Positions 57,860 through 64,000 of a stretch of 64,000 bases of DNA are shown one piece after another (within the stretch, counting starts at the first letter, position 1; each line of letters opens with the position of its first letter). The position numbers and the translations under genes were made by a program. This DNA is from Novosphingobium sp. PhB165 (GTDB lineage Bacteria > Pseudomonadota > Alphaproteobacteria > Sphingomonadales > Sphingomonadaceae). The stretch lies in assembly GCF_004341845.1 (NCBI RefSeq), contig NZ_SLVB01000006.1:186001-250000 (forward strand). The letters run 5' to 3'. The notes below the pieces were generated by a model. That model saw only the letters and a list, made by a program, of their open reading frames with translations, did not search any database and had not been told where the DNA came from.

Positions 57860-58729
57860 ATGAGCGACATCGCCCCGCCTGCCGAATCGCCTCTCGTCCC
57901 GCTGGCTCCTCCGCATGGCGGTGATCTGGTGAAGCGGCACCGGCTTTCGACGCGGCTCTGGCATTGGACGAACGCGGTCACGCTGCTGATTATGCTGATG
58001 AGCGGGCTGATGATCTTCAACGCCCATGCCCGGCTCTACTGGGGCGAATATGGTGCAAACTTCGATAGTCCGTGGCTGAAGATCGGGTCCGCCCGGATCG
58101 GCACGCATGAATATGGCTATCTGCAAGTGGCCGGCCACCGGGTCGAGACGACCGGGCTGCTCGGTTACTGGAAAGACCCCGACGGGACCCCGCACCGCCG
58201 CGCGTTTCCTTATTGGGCGACGATTCCTTCGGCCTACAGTCTGGCCGATGCACGGACATGGCATCTGGCTTTCGCCTGGGTGCTCTCGCTCGGACTGGCG
58301 ACTTATCTGATCTGGTCGCTCATCAACCGGCATATCCAGCGTGACATCCACATAACGCGGCGCGAATGGCGGCTGCGGCATGTGTGGCAGGAAGTGAAGG
58401 ACCACGCCCGGCTGCGGTTGCCCACCGGCGCGGCGGCGCTGCGTTACAATACGCTTCAGAAGATCGCCTATGCCATGGTGCTGTTCGGCCTGCTGCCGCT
58501 GATGATCCTGACCGGCCTTGCCCTCTCGCCCGGCACCGATGCCTGGCTACCGGTGACGGAGATATTCGGCGGGCGGCAGACCGCGCGCTCGATCCACTTC
58601 CTCTGCGCCTTTGCACTGGTGGGCTTCTTTGTCGTTCATATCGCCATGGTCGTGCTGGCGGGGCCGTTCAACGAACTGCGCTCGATGGTGACAGGCTGGT
58701 ATCGCTTGCCGAAGGAGCGCGACCGTTGA
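57860..58729 (+). CDS. Cytochrome b561-type membrane subunit
   Basis: A 289-residue membrane cytochrome of the Ni/Fe-hydrogenase/thiosulfate reductase cytochrome b class (Cytb561 fold). Helices lie near 30-52 (LWHWTNAVTLLIMLMSGLMI, haem histidine candidates H34 area), 132-152 (WHLAFAWVLSLGLATYLIWS), 205-228 (IAYAMVLFGLLPLMILTGLA) and 245-268 (IHFLCAFALVGFFVVHIAMV). A soluble loop of about 75 residues follows helix one. Its 3' end overlaps the gene for a molybdopterin oxidoreductase (TTGA), so the two should act together, moving electrons between the quinone pool and the periplasmic enzyme. Confidence 0.88.
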   Translation: MSDIAPPAESPLVPLAPPHGGDLVKRHRLSTRLWHWTNAVTLLIMLMSGLMIFNAHARLYWGEYGANFDSPWLKIGSARIGTHEYGYLQVAGHRVETTGLLGYWKDPDGTPHRRAFPYWATIPSAYSLADARTWHLAFAWVLSLGLATYLIWSLINRHIQRDIHITRREWRLRHVWQEVKDHARLRLPTGAAALRYNTLQKIAYAMVLFGLLPLMILTGLALSPGTDAWLPVTEIFGGRQTARSIHFLCAFALVGFFVVHIAMVVLAGPFNELRSMVTGWYRLPKERDR

Positions 58730-59490
58730 GCAAGCTGATCCTCTCGCGGCGGCGGCTGATTCAGGCGGGAGTAGTAGGCGCGGGCGGGCTGCTGCTCTCC
58801 GGCTGCGACCGGCTGACGCGCGATCCCAAAGTACTCGATTTTCTGGGGGAGGCGGAGAATCTCCACCGCGTGACCCAGCGCGGACTGGCGGGCGATGCCT
58901 TGGCGCGCGAGTTCGCCGAATCGCAGATGTCTCCCACTTTCCGCGCCAACGGCAGCCTTGCCGTGGCCGATCCGGTCTATCGCGCCCACTTCGCGCAGGG
59001 CTTTTCGCAATGGGCGCTGCGGCTGGACGGTATGGTGGAGCGGCCGCTCATGCTGCCGCTCACCGCGCTCAAGCAGTTCCCCCAGCGCACCCAGATCACC
59101 CGCCACGATTGCGTCGAGGGCTGGAGCGCGATCGGCAAGTGGACCGGCCCGCGTGTGGCCACCCTGCTCGATCTCGCGCGGCTGCAGCCGGAGGCGCGCT
59201 ATCTCGTGTTCCATTGCGCCGATCTCTACGGCGGGCGGCCCTATTACGAATCGATCGACCTTGTGGACGCGCTCCACCCGCAGACGATTCTCGCCTGGGC
59301 CATGAACGGTCGTCCGCTGGAAGAGCAGCACGGCGCGCCGCTGCGCCTGCGGGTGGAGCGGCAACTCGGCTACAAGCACGCCAAGTTCGTCACCCGGATC
59401 GAGGCGGTGGCCGCGCTGGACGGGATCTATGGCGGCAAGGGCGGGTATTGGGAGGATAACGGCCGCTACGCATGGTATGCCGGGATTTAG
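58726..59490 (+). CDS. Sulfite-oxidase-fold molybdopterin oxidoreductase with Tat/lipoprotein signal
   Basis: A 254-residue protein of the oxidoreductase molybdopterin-binding family (YedY/MsrP-like fold). The N-terminus has a twin-arginine-type SRRRLIQAGV and a lipobox LLLSGC (C27), so it may be exported folded and anchored. The core has QITRHDCVEGWSAIGKWTG with C129 as the likely molybdenum ligand, and FHCADLYGGRPYYESIDLVD, then GAPLRLRVERQLGYKHAKFV. The start is TTG 58726, overlapping the cytochrome stop; GGAG stands nine bases before it. The partner differs from the MsrQ subunit of classical MsrPQ, so its substrate (methionine sulfoxide, sulfite or another) is open. Confidence 0.87.
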   Translation: MSKLILSRRRLIQAGVVGAGGLLLSGCDRLTRDPKVLDFLGEAENLHRVTQRGLAGDALAREFAESQMSPTFRANGSLAVADPVYRAHFAQGFSQWALRLDGMVERPLMLPLTALKQFPQRTQITRHDCVEGWSAIGKWTGPRVATLLDLARLQPEARYLVFHCADLYGGRPYYESIDLVDALHPQTILAWAMNGRPLEEQHGAPLRLRVERQLGYKHAKFVTRIEAVAALDGIYGGKGGYWEDNGRYAWYAGI

Positions 59491-59600
59491 TCGACTGGCC
59501 CATTGCTTCCCGCCGCATCTGGCCTATCCACGCGGTTTCGAAAAAATATCGTGAGAGCGTGCCCCCCCGTGACTTTCCATGATTTCCGCGAGTTTCAGCC

Positions 59601-60980
59601 GTGATTTCCGCGCTCGACCTGTTCCGTATCGGCCTTGGCCCGTCCAGTTCGCACACCGTCGGCCCGATGCGCATCGCCATGCGCTTCCTTCAGGGCATCG
59701 AAGCTGCCGGGCAGTTTGAAGCGATCGCCCGCGTGCGCGTGGACCTGCAAGGATCGCTGGCCCTGACCGGCGAAGGCCACGGTACCCCCGATGCCTGCCT
59801 GATGGGCCTGATCGGCTTCGAACCCGAAACCGCCGAGCCTGCCGAAGCCCACGCCGCCGCCGCCGAAGTGCGGGCCAGCGGCCGGATCGCGCTGCTGGGC
59901 CAGCACGAGATCGCCTTCGACTGCAAGAGCGACCTGATCCTCGATTTCGATCATATCCCCGACCTCCACCCCAACGGCATGGTGCTGACGGCATGGGACG
60001 CCGCGGGAGAGGAACTGGCGCGCGGCGAGTATTTCTCGACCGGCGGCGGCTTCTATTCCAGCCGCCATCAACTCGAACAGCCCGCGCCCGACGATCAGGT
60101 GGTCAACGGCCCCCCGGTGGCCCACCCCTTCACGTCCGGCGCAGAATTGCTGGCCATCTGCGCCGAGAGCGGTCTCGACATCGCCGAAGTCATGCTGGCC
60201 AACGAGGCTGCGCGTCGCCCTCAGGAAGAGACGTTCGCCGGGCTGGACGTGATCGCCGATGCCATGAATCTGTGCATCGATCAGGGGCTGACCAAGGAAG
60301 GGCACTTGCCCGGCCCGCTCAAGGTCCGCCGCCGCGCCCGCGCCATCCACCAGAAGCTGATCGCCCGCCCGCAGGACAATCAGGCCGAAACGCTGATGGA
60401 CTGGCTCAACCTCTACGCCATGGCGGTGAACGAGGAAAATGCCAGCGGCGGCCGCGTCGTCACTGCGCCCACCAATGGCGCGGCGGGCATCGTCCCTTCG
60501 CTGCTGCGCCAGTATTGCAGCGACGGGAATGTCGCGATTCCCGTGAAGGCGCGCCGCTACCTGCTCACTGCCGCCGGGATCGGCCTGCTCTACAAGCAGC
60601 GTGCCTCGATCTCGGGCGCGGAAATGGGCTGTCAGGGCGAAGTGGGCGTGGCATGCTCGATGGCCGCTGCAGGGCTCGCGGCGGTCTGGGGCGGCACCCC
60701 GGTCCAGGTCTGCGCGGCGGCCGAGATCGGCATGGAGCACAACCTTGGCCTCACGTGCGATCCGGTCGGCGGGCTGGTGCAGATCCCCTGTATCGAACGC
60801 AACGCCATCGCGGCGGTGAAAGCGGTGAACGCGGCGAAGCTGGCCTTGCATGCCGGCGAGACGCCGCGCGTCTCGCTCGATCAGGTGATCGAGACGATGC
60901 GCCAGACCGGGCTCGATATGTCGAGCAAGTACAAGGAAACGAGTCAGGGCGGGCTGGCGATCAACGTCGTGGCGTGCTGA
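59601..60980 (+). CDS. sdaA: L-serine ammonia-lyase (L-serine dehydratase), single-chain
   Basis: A 459-residue iron-sulfur serine dehydratase. The N-terminal domain has the family opening SALDLFRIGLGPSSSHTVGP. The catalytic domain has MAVNEENASGGRVVTAPTNG, the cysteine-containing GAEMGCQGEVGVACSMAAAG, LTCDPVGGLVQIPCIERN and the C-terminal LDMSSKYKETSQGGLAIN. It converts L-serine to pyruvate and ammonia. The start is GTG 59601, required by the family N-terminus; no good ribosome site stands before it, but GATTTCCGCG is repeated directly across the start region (59581 and 59603). It stands alone on its strand. Confidence 0.94.
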   Translation: MISALDLFRIGLGPSSSHTVGPMRIAMRFLQGIEAAGQFEAIARVRVDLQGSLALTGEGHGTPDACLMGLIGFEPETAEPAEAHAAAAEVRASGRIALLGQHEIAFDCKSDLILDFDHIPDLHPNGMVLTAWDAAGEELARGEYFSTGGGFYSSRHQLEQPAPDDQVVNGPPVAHPFTSGAELLAICAESGLDIAEVMLANEAARRPQEETFAGLDVIADAMNLCIDQGLTKEGHLPGPLKVRRRARAIHQKLIARPQDNQAETLMDWLNLYAMAVNEENASGGRVVTAPTNGAAGIVPSLLRQYCSDGNVAIPVKARRYLLTAAGIGLLYKQRASISGAEMGCQGEVGVACSMAAAGLAAVWGGTPVQVCAAAEIGMEHNLGLTCDPVGGLVQIPCIERNAIAAVKAVNAAKLALHAGETPRVSLDQVIETMRQTGLDMSSKYKETSQGGLAINVVAC

Positions 60981-61021
60981 GCGCTTTCGAATAAGCACGC
61001 ACCGACTTACCCCAAAAACCT

Positions 61022-61110
61022 CCCGTCATCCCCGCGCAGGCGGGGATCCCGCTTGTTCTTGAGCCGTGGTGCAAAGAAAGCGGGGCCCCCGCCTTCGCAG
61101 GGGCGACGAG
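61022..61110. repeat. Dispersed palindromic repeat, copy 2
   Basis: Same ends as 1987-2076 (CCCGTCATCCCCGCG and GGGGCGACGAG) with a different centre. It begins 42 bases after the sdaA stop and ends 63 bases before the stop of the convergent Lon-domain gene, so it probably ends transcription from one or both sides. Confidence 0.75.
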
Positions 61111-61172
61111 GTACGGTTTGGCTGGCAGTTCATTTGGCAACGGATTGAAGATCCGACTGCCGAGACGCGCTT

Positions 61173-61799
61173 CTACTGCAACGTCGCTGCACCGTCGTCG
61201 TCATCATCTGCACGGCGGCCGAAGAACTGCATGAGCTGCACCAGCAACTCGCACCGCTCCGGCAGGCTCGACGCTTCCAGCAAGGCCTGCTTGGCCGCCG
61301 CATCGAACGGCGCGATCTGCGAGACGCCGTTGATCAGCGAACGGTCATCCAGCCGCGCCACCTGATCCCAGTCCACCGCATAGCCCTGCGCATCGGCGAA
61401 ACGCCGTGCCTCGCGCTCGAAACTCGCGCGTTCCACTGCGGCCAGTGTCTCGTCGTCGCTATCGACCAGCAATTCCGCCTCGATCTGGCGGAACGGCGTG
61501 GAGACATTGAGTTCGCGCAAGGTGCGGAAGCGCGCTTCGCCTTCGAGCAGGATGTTGAACCGCCCATCCTCCAGCGCCTCGACATCGCCGATGCGGCCAA
61601 GGCAGCCCACCGCGAAGAGCGGCGCGCCTTCCACCGGGCGCTGCGGCTGGATCATGCCGATTCGCCGGTCACGCGCGAGGGCGTCGCTCACCATCGCGCG
61701 GTAACGCGGCTCGAAGATGTGGAGCGGCAATTGCAGCCCCGGATAGAGGACGGCGCCGGGCAGGGGGAAGATGGTGATCCGCACGGCGCCGAGCCCCAT
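61173..61799 (-). CDS. Lon N-terminal (LON substrate-binding) domain protein
   Basis: A 208-residue stand-alone LON domain. The family opening is ITIFPLPGAVLYPGLQLPLH followed by IFEPRYRAMVSDALA, then IGDVEALEDGRFNILLEGEA and FRTLRELN. A helical C-terminus with an acidic tail (RRADDDDDGA) follows. There is no ATPase or protease domain, which is normal for this small protein. The start ATG overlaps the stop of the thioredoxin-like gene by one base (TGATG). The pair YbbN-like plus LON domain is common in alphaproteobacteria and suggests a joint proteostasis role, as yet undefined. Confidence 0.9.
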   Translation of the reverse strand: MGLGAVRITIFPLPGAVLYPGLQLPLHIFEPRYRAMVSDALARDRRIGMIQPQRPVEGAPLFAVGCLGRIGDVEALEDGRFNILLEGEARFRTLRELNVSTPFRQIEAELLVDSDDETLAAVERASFEREARRFADAQGYAVDWDQVARLDDRSLINGVSQIAPFDAAAKQALLEASSLPERCELLVQLMQFFGRRADDDDDGAATLQ

Positions 61800-62710
61800 C
61801 AACCGAACAGAACGGTGGAGAGCTTGCGGCGCGTGGCCGAGACCCACGGATCTTCCAGTCCGACGGCCTCGAAGATCTGGAGCAGCTTGGCGCGTGCGGC
61901 GCCTTCGTTCCACTCGCGGTCGGCAGCGACCATGCGCAGCAGCGTGGCGGCAGCCTCGTCGCGCTCACCCGCCGCGAAGGCGGCATTGGCGAAGGCGAGC
62001 TGGGCGTCCATGTCGGCCGGACGTTCGGCAGCGGCGGCGCGCAGGGCGGCGAGTTCGCTGTCGTCGGGCTTGTCCTTGGCTAGCGTGAGCGCGGCGCGCG
62101 CGCGTTCGAGATGCGGGTCGGCGGCCAGCTCCGGCTCGATGCTGCCCAACAGCCCTTCGGCCTCATCGACGCGGCCGGCGGCAACCAGTCCGCGCACCAG
62201 GCCCGAGAGCACTTGTGCATTGTCCGGCGCGATATCGAGGATCTGCATGAAGATCGATGCGGCGCGTTCGCCGTCGCCTTCGGCCAGCGCTTCCTCGCCC
62301 ATCGCGATCAGCGGGGCGACATCCTGCTGCGGCGCGGCGCCGCCCGGCTGGATCGGCAGCTTTTCGAGCAGCTGGTCCAGCATCTGCTTCAGCTGCGATT
62401 CGGTGCGCGCGCTGGTCAGGTCGGCGACAGGCTGGCCCTGGAAGATCGCATAGACCGTGGGGATCGAGCGGACCTGGAACTGCCCGGCGATGAACTGTTC
62501 CTCATCGACGTTGAGCTTGGCGAGCACCACGCCCTTGTCGGCATATTCGGCGGCGACTTTCTCCAGAACCGGCGTCAGCGCCTTGCAGGGACCGCACCAT
62601 TCCGCCCAGAAATCGAGGATCACCAACTGCGTCATGGACGGTTCGGCAACCGTCTGGCGGAAGCGGTCGACCGCCTTCTGTTCGTCGAGGTTGAGACCCA
62701 TGCTGGCCAA
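61799..62710 (-). CDS. YbbN-like thioredoxin fused to tetratricopeptide repeats
   Basis: A 303-residue protein. The N-terminal thioredoxin domain keeps the redox motif WCGPC (38-42) in ILDFWAEWCGPCKALTPVLE, unlike E. coli YbbN, which has lost it. It ends at SIPTVYAIFQGQPVADL. The C-terminal half is four TPR-like helical pairs (AEGDGERAASIFMQILDIAP, NAQVLSGLVRGLVAAGRVDE). By family it is a co-chaperone or holdase. TTG 62710 has GGGAG eight bases before it; ATG 62701 is the other choice but sits 17 bases from that site. It is translated together with the LON-domain gene. Confidence 0.92.
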   Translation of the reverse strand: MASMGLNLDEQKAVDRFRQTVAEPSMTQLVILDFWAEWCGPCKALTPVLEKVAAEYADKGVVLAKLNVDEEQFIAGQFQVRSIPTVYAIFQGQPVADLTSARTESQLKQMLDQLLEKLPIQPGGAAPQQDVAPLIAMGEEALAEGDGERAASIFMQILDIAPDNAQVLSGLVRGLVAAGRVDEAEGLLGSIEPELAADPHLERARAALTLAKDKPDDSELAALRAAAAERPADMDAQLAFANAAFAAGERDEAAATLLRMVAADREWNEGAARAKLLQIFEAVGLEDPWVSATRRKLSTVLFG

Positions 62711-62915
62711 GATTCTTGCTCCCGTGAATGCGTGCGCGAATGCGCTTGAAGGCCCTAGATCGGCCTTCGCGACCGATTTGTGAAGGGTTTATGGGCTTGT
62801 TGCAGGGCTTCGTACGATTCTTTCAATTTAGCTCTTGCCGACCCCAAAAAGCACTGCTAGTGGGCCGCCTCCACCCCGGACCTGCCGGTTAATCCAGCAG
62901 GTCTTGAACGTCAGA

Positions 62916-62990
62916 GCGGGCGTAGCTCAGGGGTAGAGCACAACCTTGCCAAGGTTGGGGTCGAGGGTTCGAATCCCTTCGCCCGCTCCA
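62916..62990 (+). tRNA. tRNA-Gly(GCC), copy 1
   Basis: Acceptor GCGGGCG/CGCCCGC, D arm GCTC/GAGC, anticodon stem CAACC/GGTTG with loop TTGCCAA (anticodon GCC), T arm GAGGG-TTCGAAT-CCCTT, and encoded CCA. It is identical to the copy 123 bases downstream. Confidence 0.96.
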
Positions 62991-63038
62991 GTTCATATAC
63001 GGGAATTCCGGTTCCGCCGGAATATCTCGAACGCCAGA

Positions 63039-63113
63039 GCGGGCGTAGCTCAGGGGTAGAGCACAACCTTGCCAAGGTTGGGGTCGAGGGTTCGAATCCC
63101 TTCGCCCGCTCCA
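63039..63113 (+). tRNA. tRNA-Gly(GCC), copy 2
   Basis: Same sequence as 62916-62990 including CCA. The spacer of 48 bases between the copies differs from the flanks except for a shared GAACG(T/C)CAGA-type leader just before each gene, so the duplication unit included a few leader bases. Confidence 0.96.
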
Positions 63114-63178
63114 GTTCGACTATCAGCGAAAACGAACCCTCTCTTTTCGAGCGCTACGCGGCAAGCCGCTTCGCTTGT

Positions 63179-63202
63179 GGTTCGAATCCCTTCGCCCGCT
63201 CC
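63179..63202 (+). repeat. tRNA-Gly(GCC) 3'-end remnant
   Basis: 24 bases equal to the T arm and acceptor end of the two upstream tRNA-Gly genes (GGTTCGAATCCCTTCGCC and CGCTCC). The rest of the tRNA is missing. It is either the remains of a third tandem copy or an integration scar. Confidence 0.8.
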
Positions 63203-63278
63203 GACATTCCAATCCAACATCGATGAAAAAACGGCGGCGCAAGCGATTGCGCCTTGATGTCTGGCCTTGCTCGAGGCG

Positions 63279-63935
63279 CTACCAGCGCAGCACCCGCGGG
63301 CCCAGCAGCGCGCCCAGACCGGCGACGAGCACGATTCCCAGCGAATACCAGGTCAGCACGAAAAGCGCCGAAGTCTCGGAGCAGTGCAGGCAATAGAGAC
63401 AGGCCGCCCATGCTCCGGCGGCAAGGCCCGCCGTCGCACCAGCAAGGCGCAGGCGCGTCGGGGCGAGGCGGCGCAGCGCCCAGAGCAGCCCGGCAAGAAT
63501 CGGCAGGGCAAGCAGGAAGACATTGGCCGCGCAGACCTTCCAGCTATGGCCCAGCCACATCGTGAGCCACTGCGAACCCGGCGTCCGCGCCAGTTCGAGC
63601 AGCGCGGCCAGCGCGAGCAGGGCAATCGGCACCGCCATGGCCCAAAGGCCGCGCATCCGCCCGCAGTCGGGCCGCGCCAGCCGCAGCGTTGCCGCACAGG
63701 CGAACATGGCGAGCGTGGCGGCATAAAGCGCCTTCATCCAGAACCCGCTGCTCTGCATCGCATCGGCCAGATCCCGGCGGATGCCGAGCCCCAGCGCCAG
63801 CGCGGCCAGCGTCACCGCCCCGCCGATCACCAGCCCGATCACCAGCCGCCGTGCCGGACCGTGGCGCGGCACCGCGCAGAGATTGGCGCTGAGCGCGGCG
63901 ACGAGGTGATCGCAGGAAACCTTGTCGCGGCTCAC
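63279..63935 (-). CDS. nrsF: NrsF-like (DUF1109) membrane anti-sigma factor
   Basis: A 218-residue protein with a short cytoplasmic N-terminus (KVSCDHLVAALSANLCAVPR) and six membrane helices, the DUF1109 layout. Cysteines lie in the N-terminus and in the C-terminal AACLYCLHCSETSALFVL, where the family has conserved ones. In Caulobacter NrsF holds the ECF sigma factor SigF and releases it on heavy-metal or oxidative stress. The start GTG overlaps the stop of the adjacent sigma gene (GTGA), exactly the sigF-nrsF arrangement. Confidence 0.9.
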   Translation of the reverse strand: MSRDKVSCDHLVAALSANLCAVPRHGPARRLVIGLVIGGAVTLAALALGLGIRRDLADAMQSSGFWMKALYAATLAMFACAATLRLARPDCGRMRGLWAMAVPIALLALAALLELARTPGSQWLTMWLGHSWKVCAANVFLLALPILAGLLWALRRLAPTRLRLAGATAGLAAGAWAACLYCLHCSETSALFVLTWYSLGIVLVAGLGALLGPRVLRW

Positions 63936-64000
63936 TTCATCGCCTCCCGCACGCGCGCGGCCAGCGCCTTGAGGCCCCGATGGGTGGAAACTTTCACGTC
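63932..64000 (-). CDS. ECF sigma factor (SigF-like), C-terminal end only
   Basis: The last 22 codons of a gene entering from the right edge: DVKVSTHRGLKALAARVREA, then MK and stop. The VSTHRGLKAL stretch matches the end of the region 4 recognition helix in ECF sigma factors that pair with NrsF. The rest lies outside the window. Confidence 0.75.
   Translation of the reverse strand, partial: DVKVSTHRGLKALAARVREAMK

Noticed and set aside
59579..59600. ATG 59579 as the start of the serine dehydratase.
   Set aside because: It is out of frame with the family N-terminus SALDLFRIGLGPSSSH; GTG 59601 is in frame.
63179..63202. A third tRNA-Gly gene.
   Set aside because: Only the T arm and acceptor end are present.

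Overview
This is a high-GC chromosomal segment of an alphaproteobacterium, most likely a Novosphingobium- or Sphingobium-like member of the Sphingomonadaceae. The evidence is the density of TonB-dependent receptors, a FecI/FecR signalling pair, an NrsF (DUF1109) anti-sigma gene, a tryptophan-halogenase-like gene inside a sugar locus, and the dispersed palindromes seen between genes. No rRNA, CRISPR array or intact transposase gene was found. Four complete tRNA genes are present: Thr(CGT), Gly(CCC) and two Gly(GCC).

Layout. (1) 1-1934: the end of kdpD and all of kdpE, a potassium-sensing two-component system. (2) 2489-6424: ECF sigma factor, FecR anti-sigma factor and a TonB receptor with an STN signalling domain, a cell-surface signalling unit whose genes overlap. 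(3) 7065-23048: one operon for a giant repetitive adhesin (about 3,730 residues) and its type I secretion system (TolC-like outer membrane protein, LapB-like ABC transporter, HlyD-like adaptor). (4) 23081-24719: an AT-richer 1.6 kb islet with a lipoprotein gene, bracketed by a tRNA-Thr gene and a 45-base duplicate of that gene's 3' half. (5) 24910-34004: a catabolic-looking region with a tightly packed four-gene operon (luciferase-like oxidoreductase, sulfotransferase-like protein, xylose-isomerase-like TIM barrel protein, DUF1214-like protein), a divergent LuxR regulator, two short-chain dehydrogenases and an aldo/keto reductase. (6) 34148-35650: an aminotransferase, an unlisted 56-residue membrane protein and tRNA-Gly(CCC). 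(7) 35827-52838: a polysaccharide utilisation locus. A TonB receptor, a halogenase-like flavoprotein, a GH3 enzyme and a GH27 alpha-galactosidase run on the minus strand. They are divergent from a ROK regulator and a ROK sugar kinase. Opposite the kinase lies a second set: GH2 enzyme, SGNH esterase and carboxylesterase. (8) 53265-56905: all four acetyl-CoA carboxylase subunits in one operon, accD-accB-accC-accA. (9) 57384-62710: YjbQ, a cytochrome b561/molybdopterin oxidoreductase pair, L-serine dehydratase, and a Lon-domain protein next to a YbbN-like thioredoxin. (10) 62916-64000: two tRNA-Gly(GCC) genes and a third tRNA-Gly 3' end, then nrsF and the tail of its ECF sigma factor.

How parts fit together. 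The FecI/FecR/receptor unit is the nearest upstream regulator of the adhesin operon, although nothing in the sequence proves it controls that operon. In the polysaccharide locus, the receptor would import oligosaccharides, the GH27, GH3 and GH2 enzymes and the esterases would trim acylated side chains, the ROK kinase would phosphorylate the released sugar, and the ROK regulator would sense it. Galactose- and mannose-containing plant polysaccharide is a reasonable but unproven substrate.

Intergenic DNA is rich in palindromic repeats of several families. Several recur within the window and some probably act as terminators between convergent genes.
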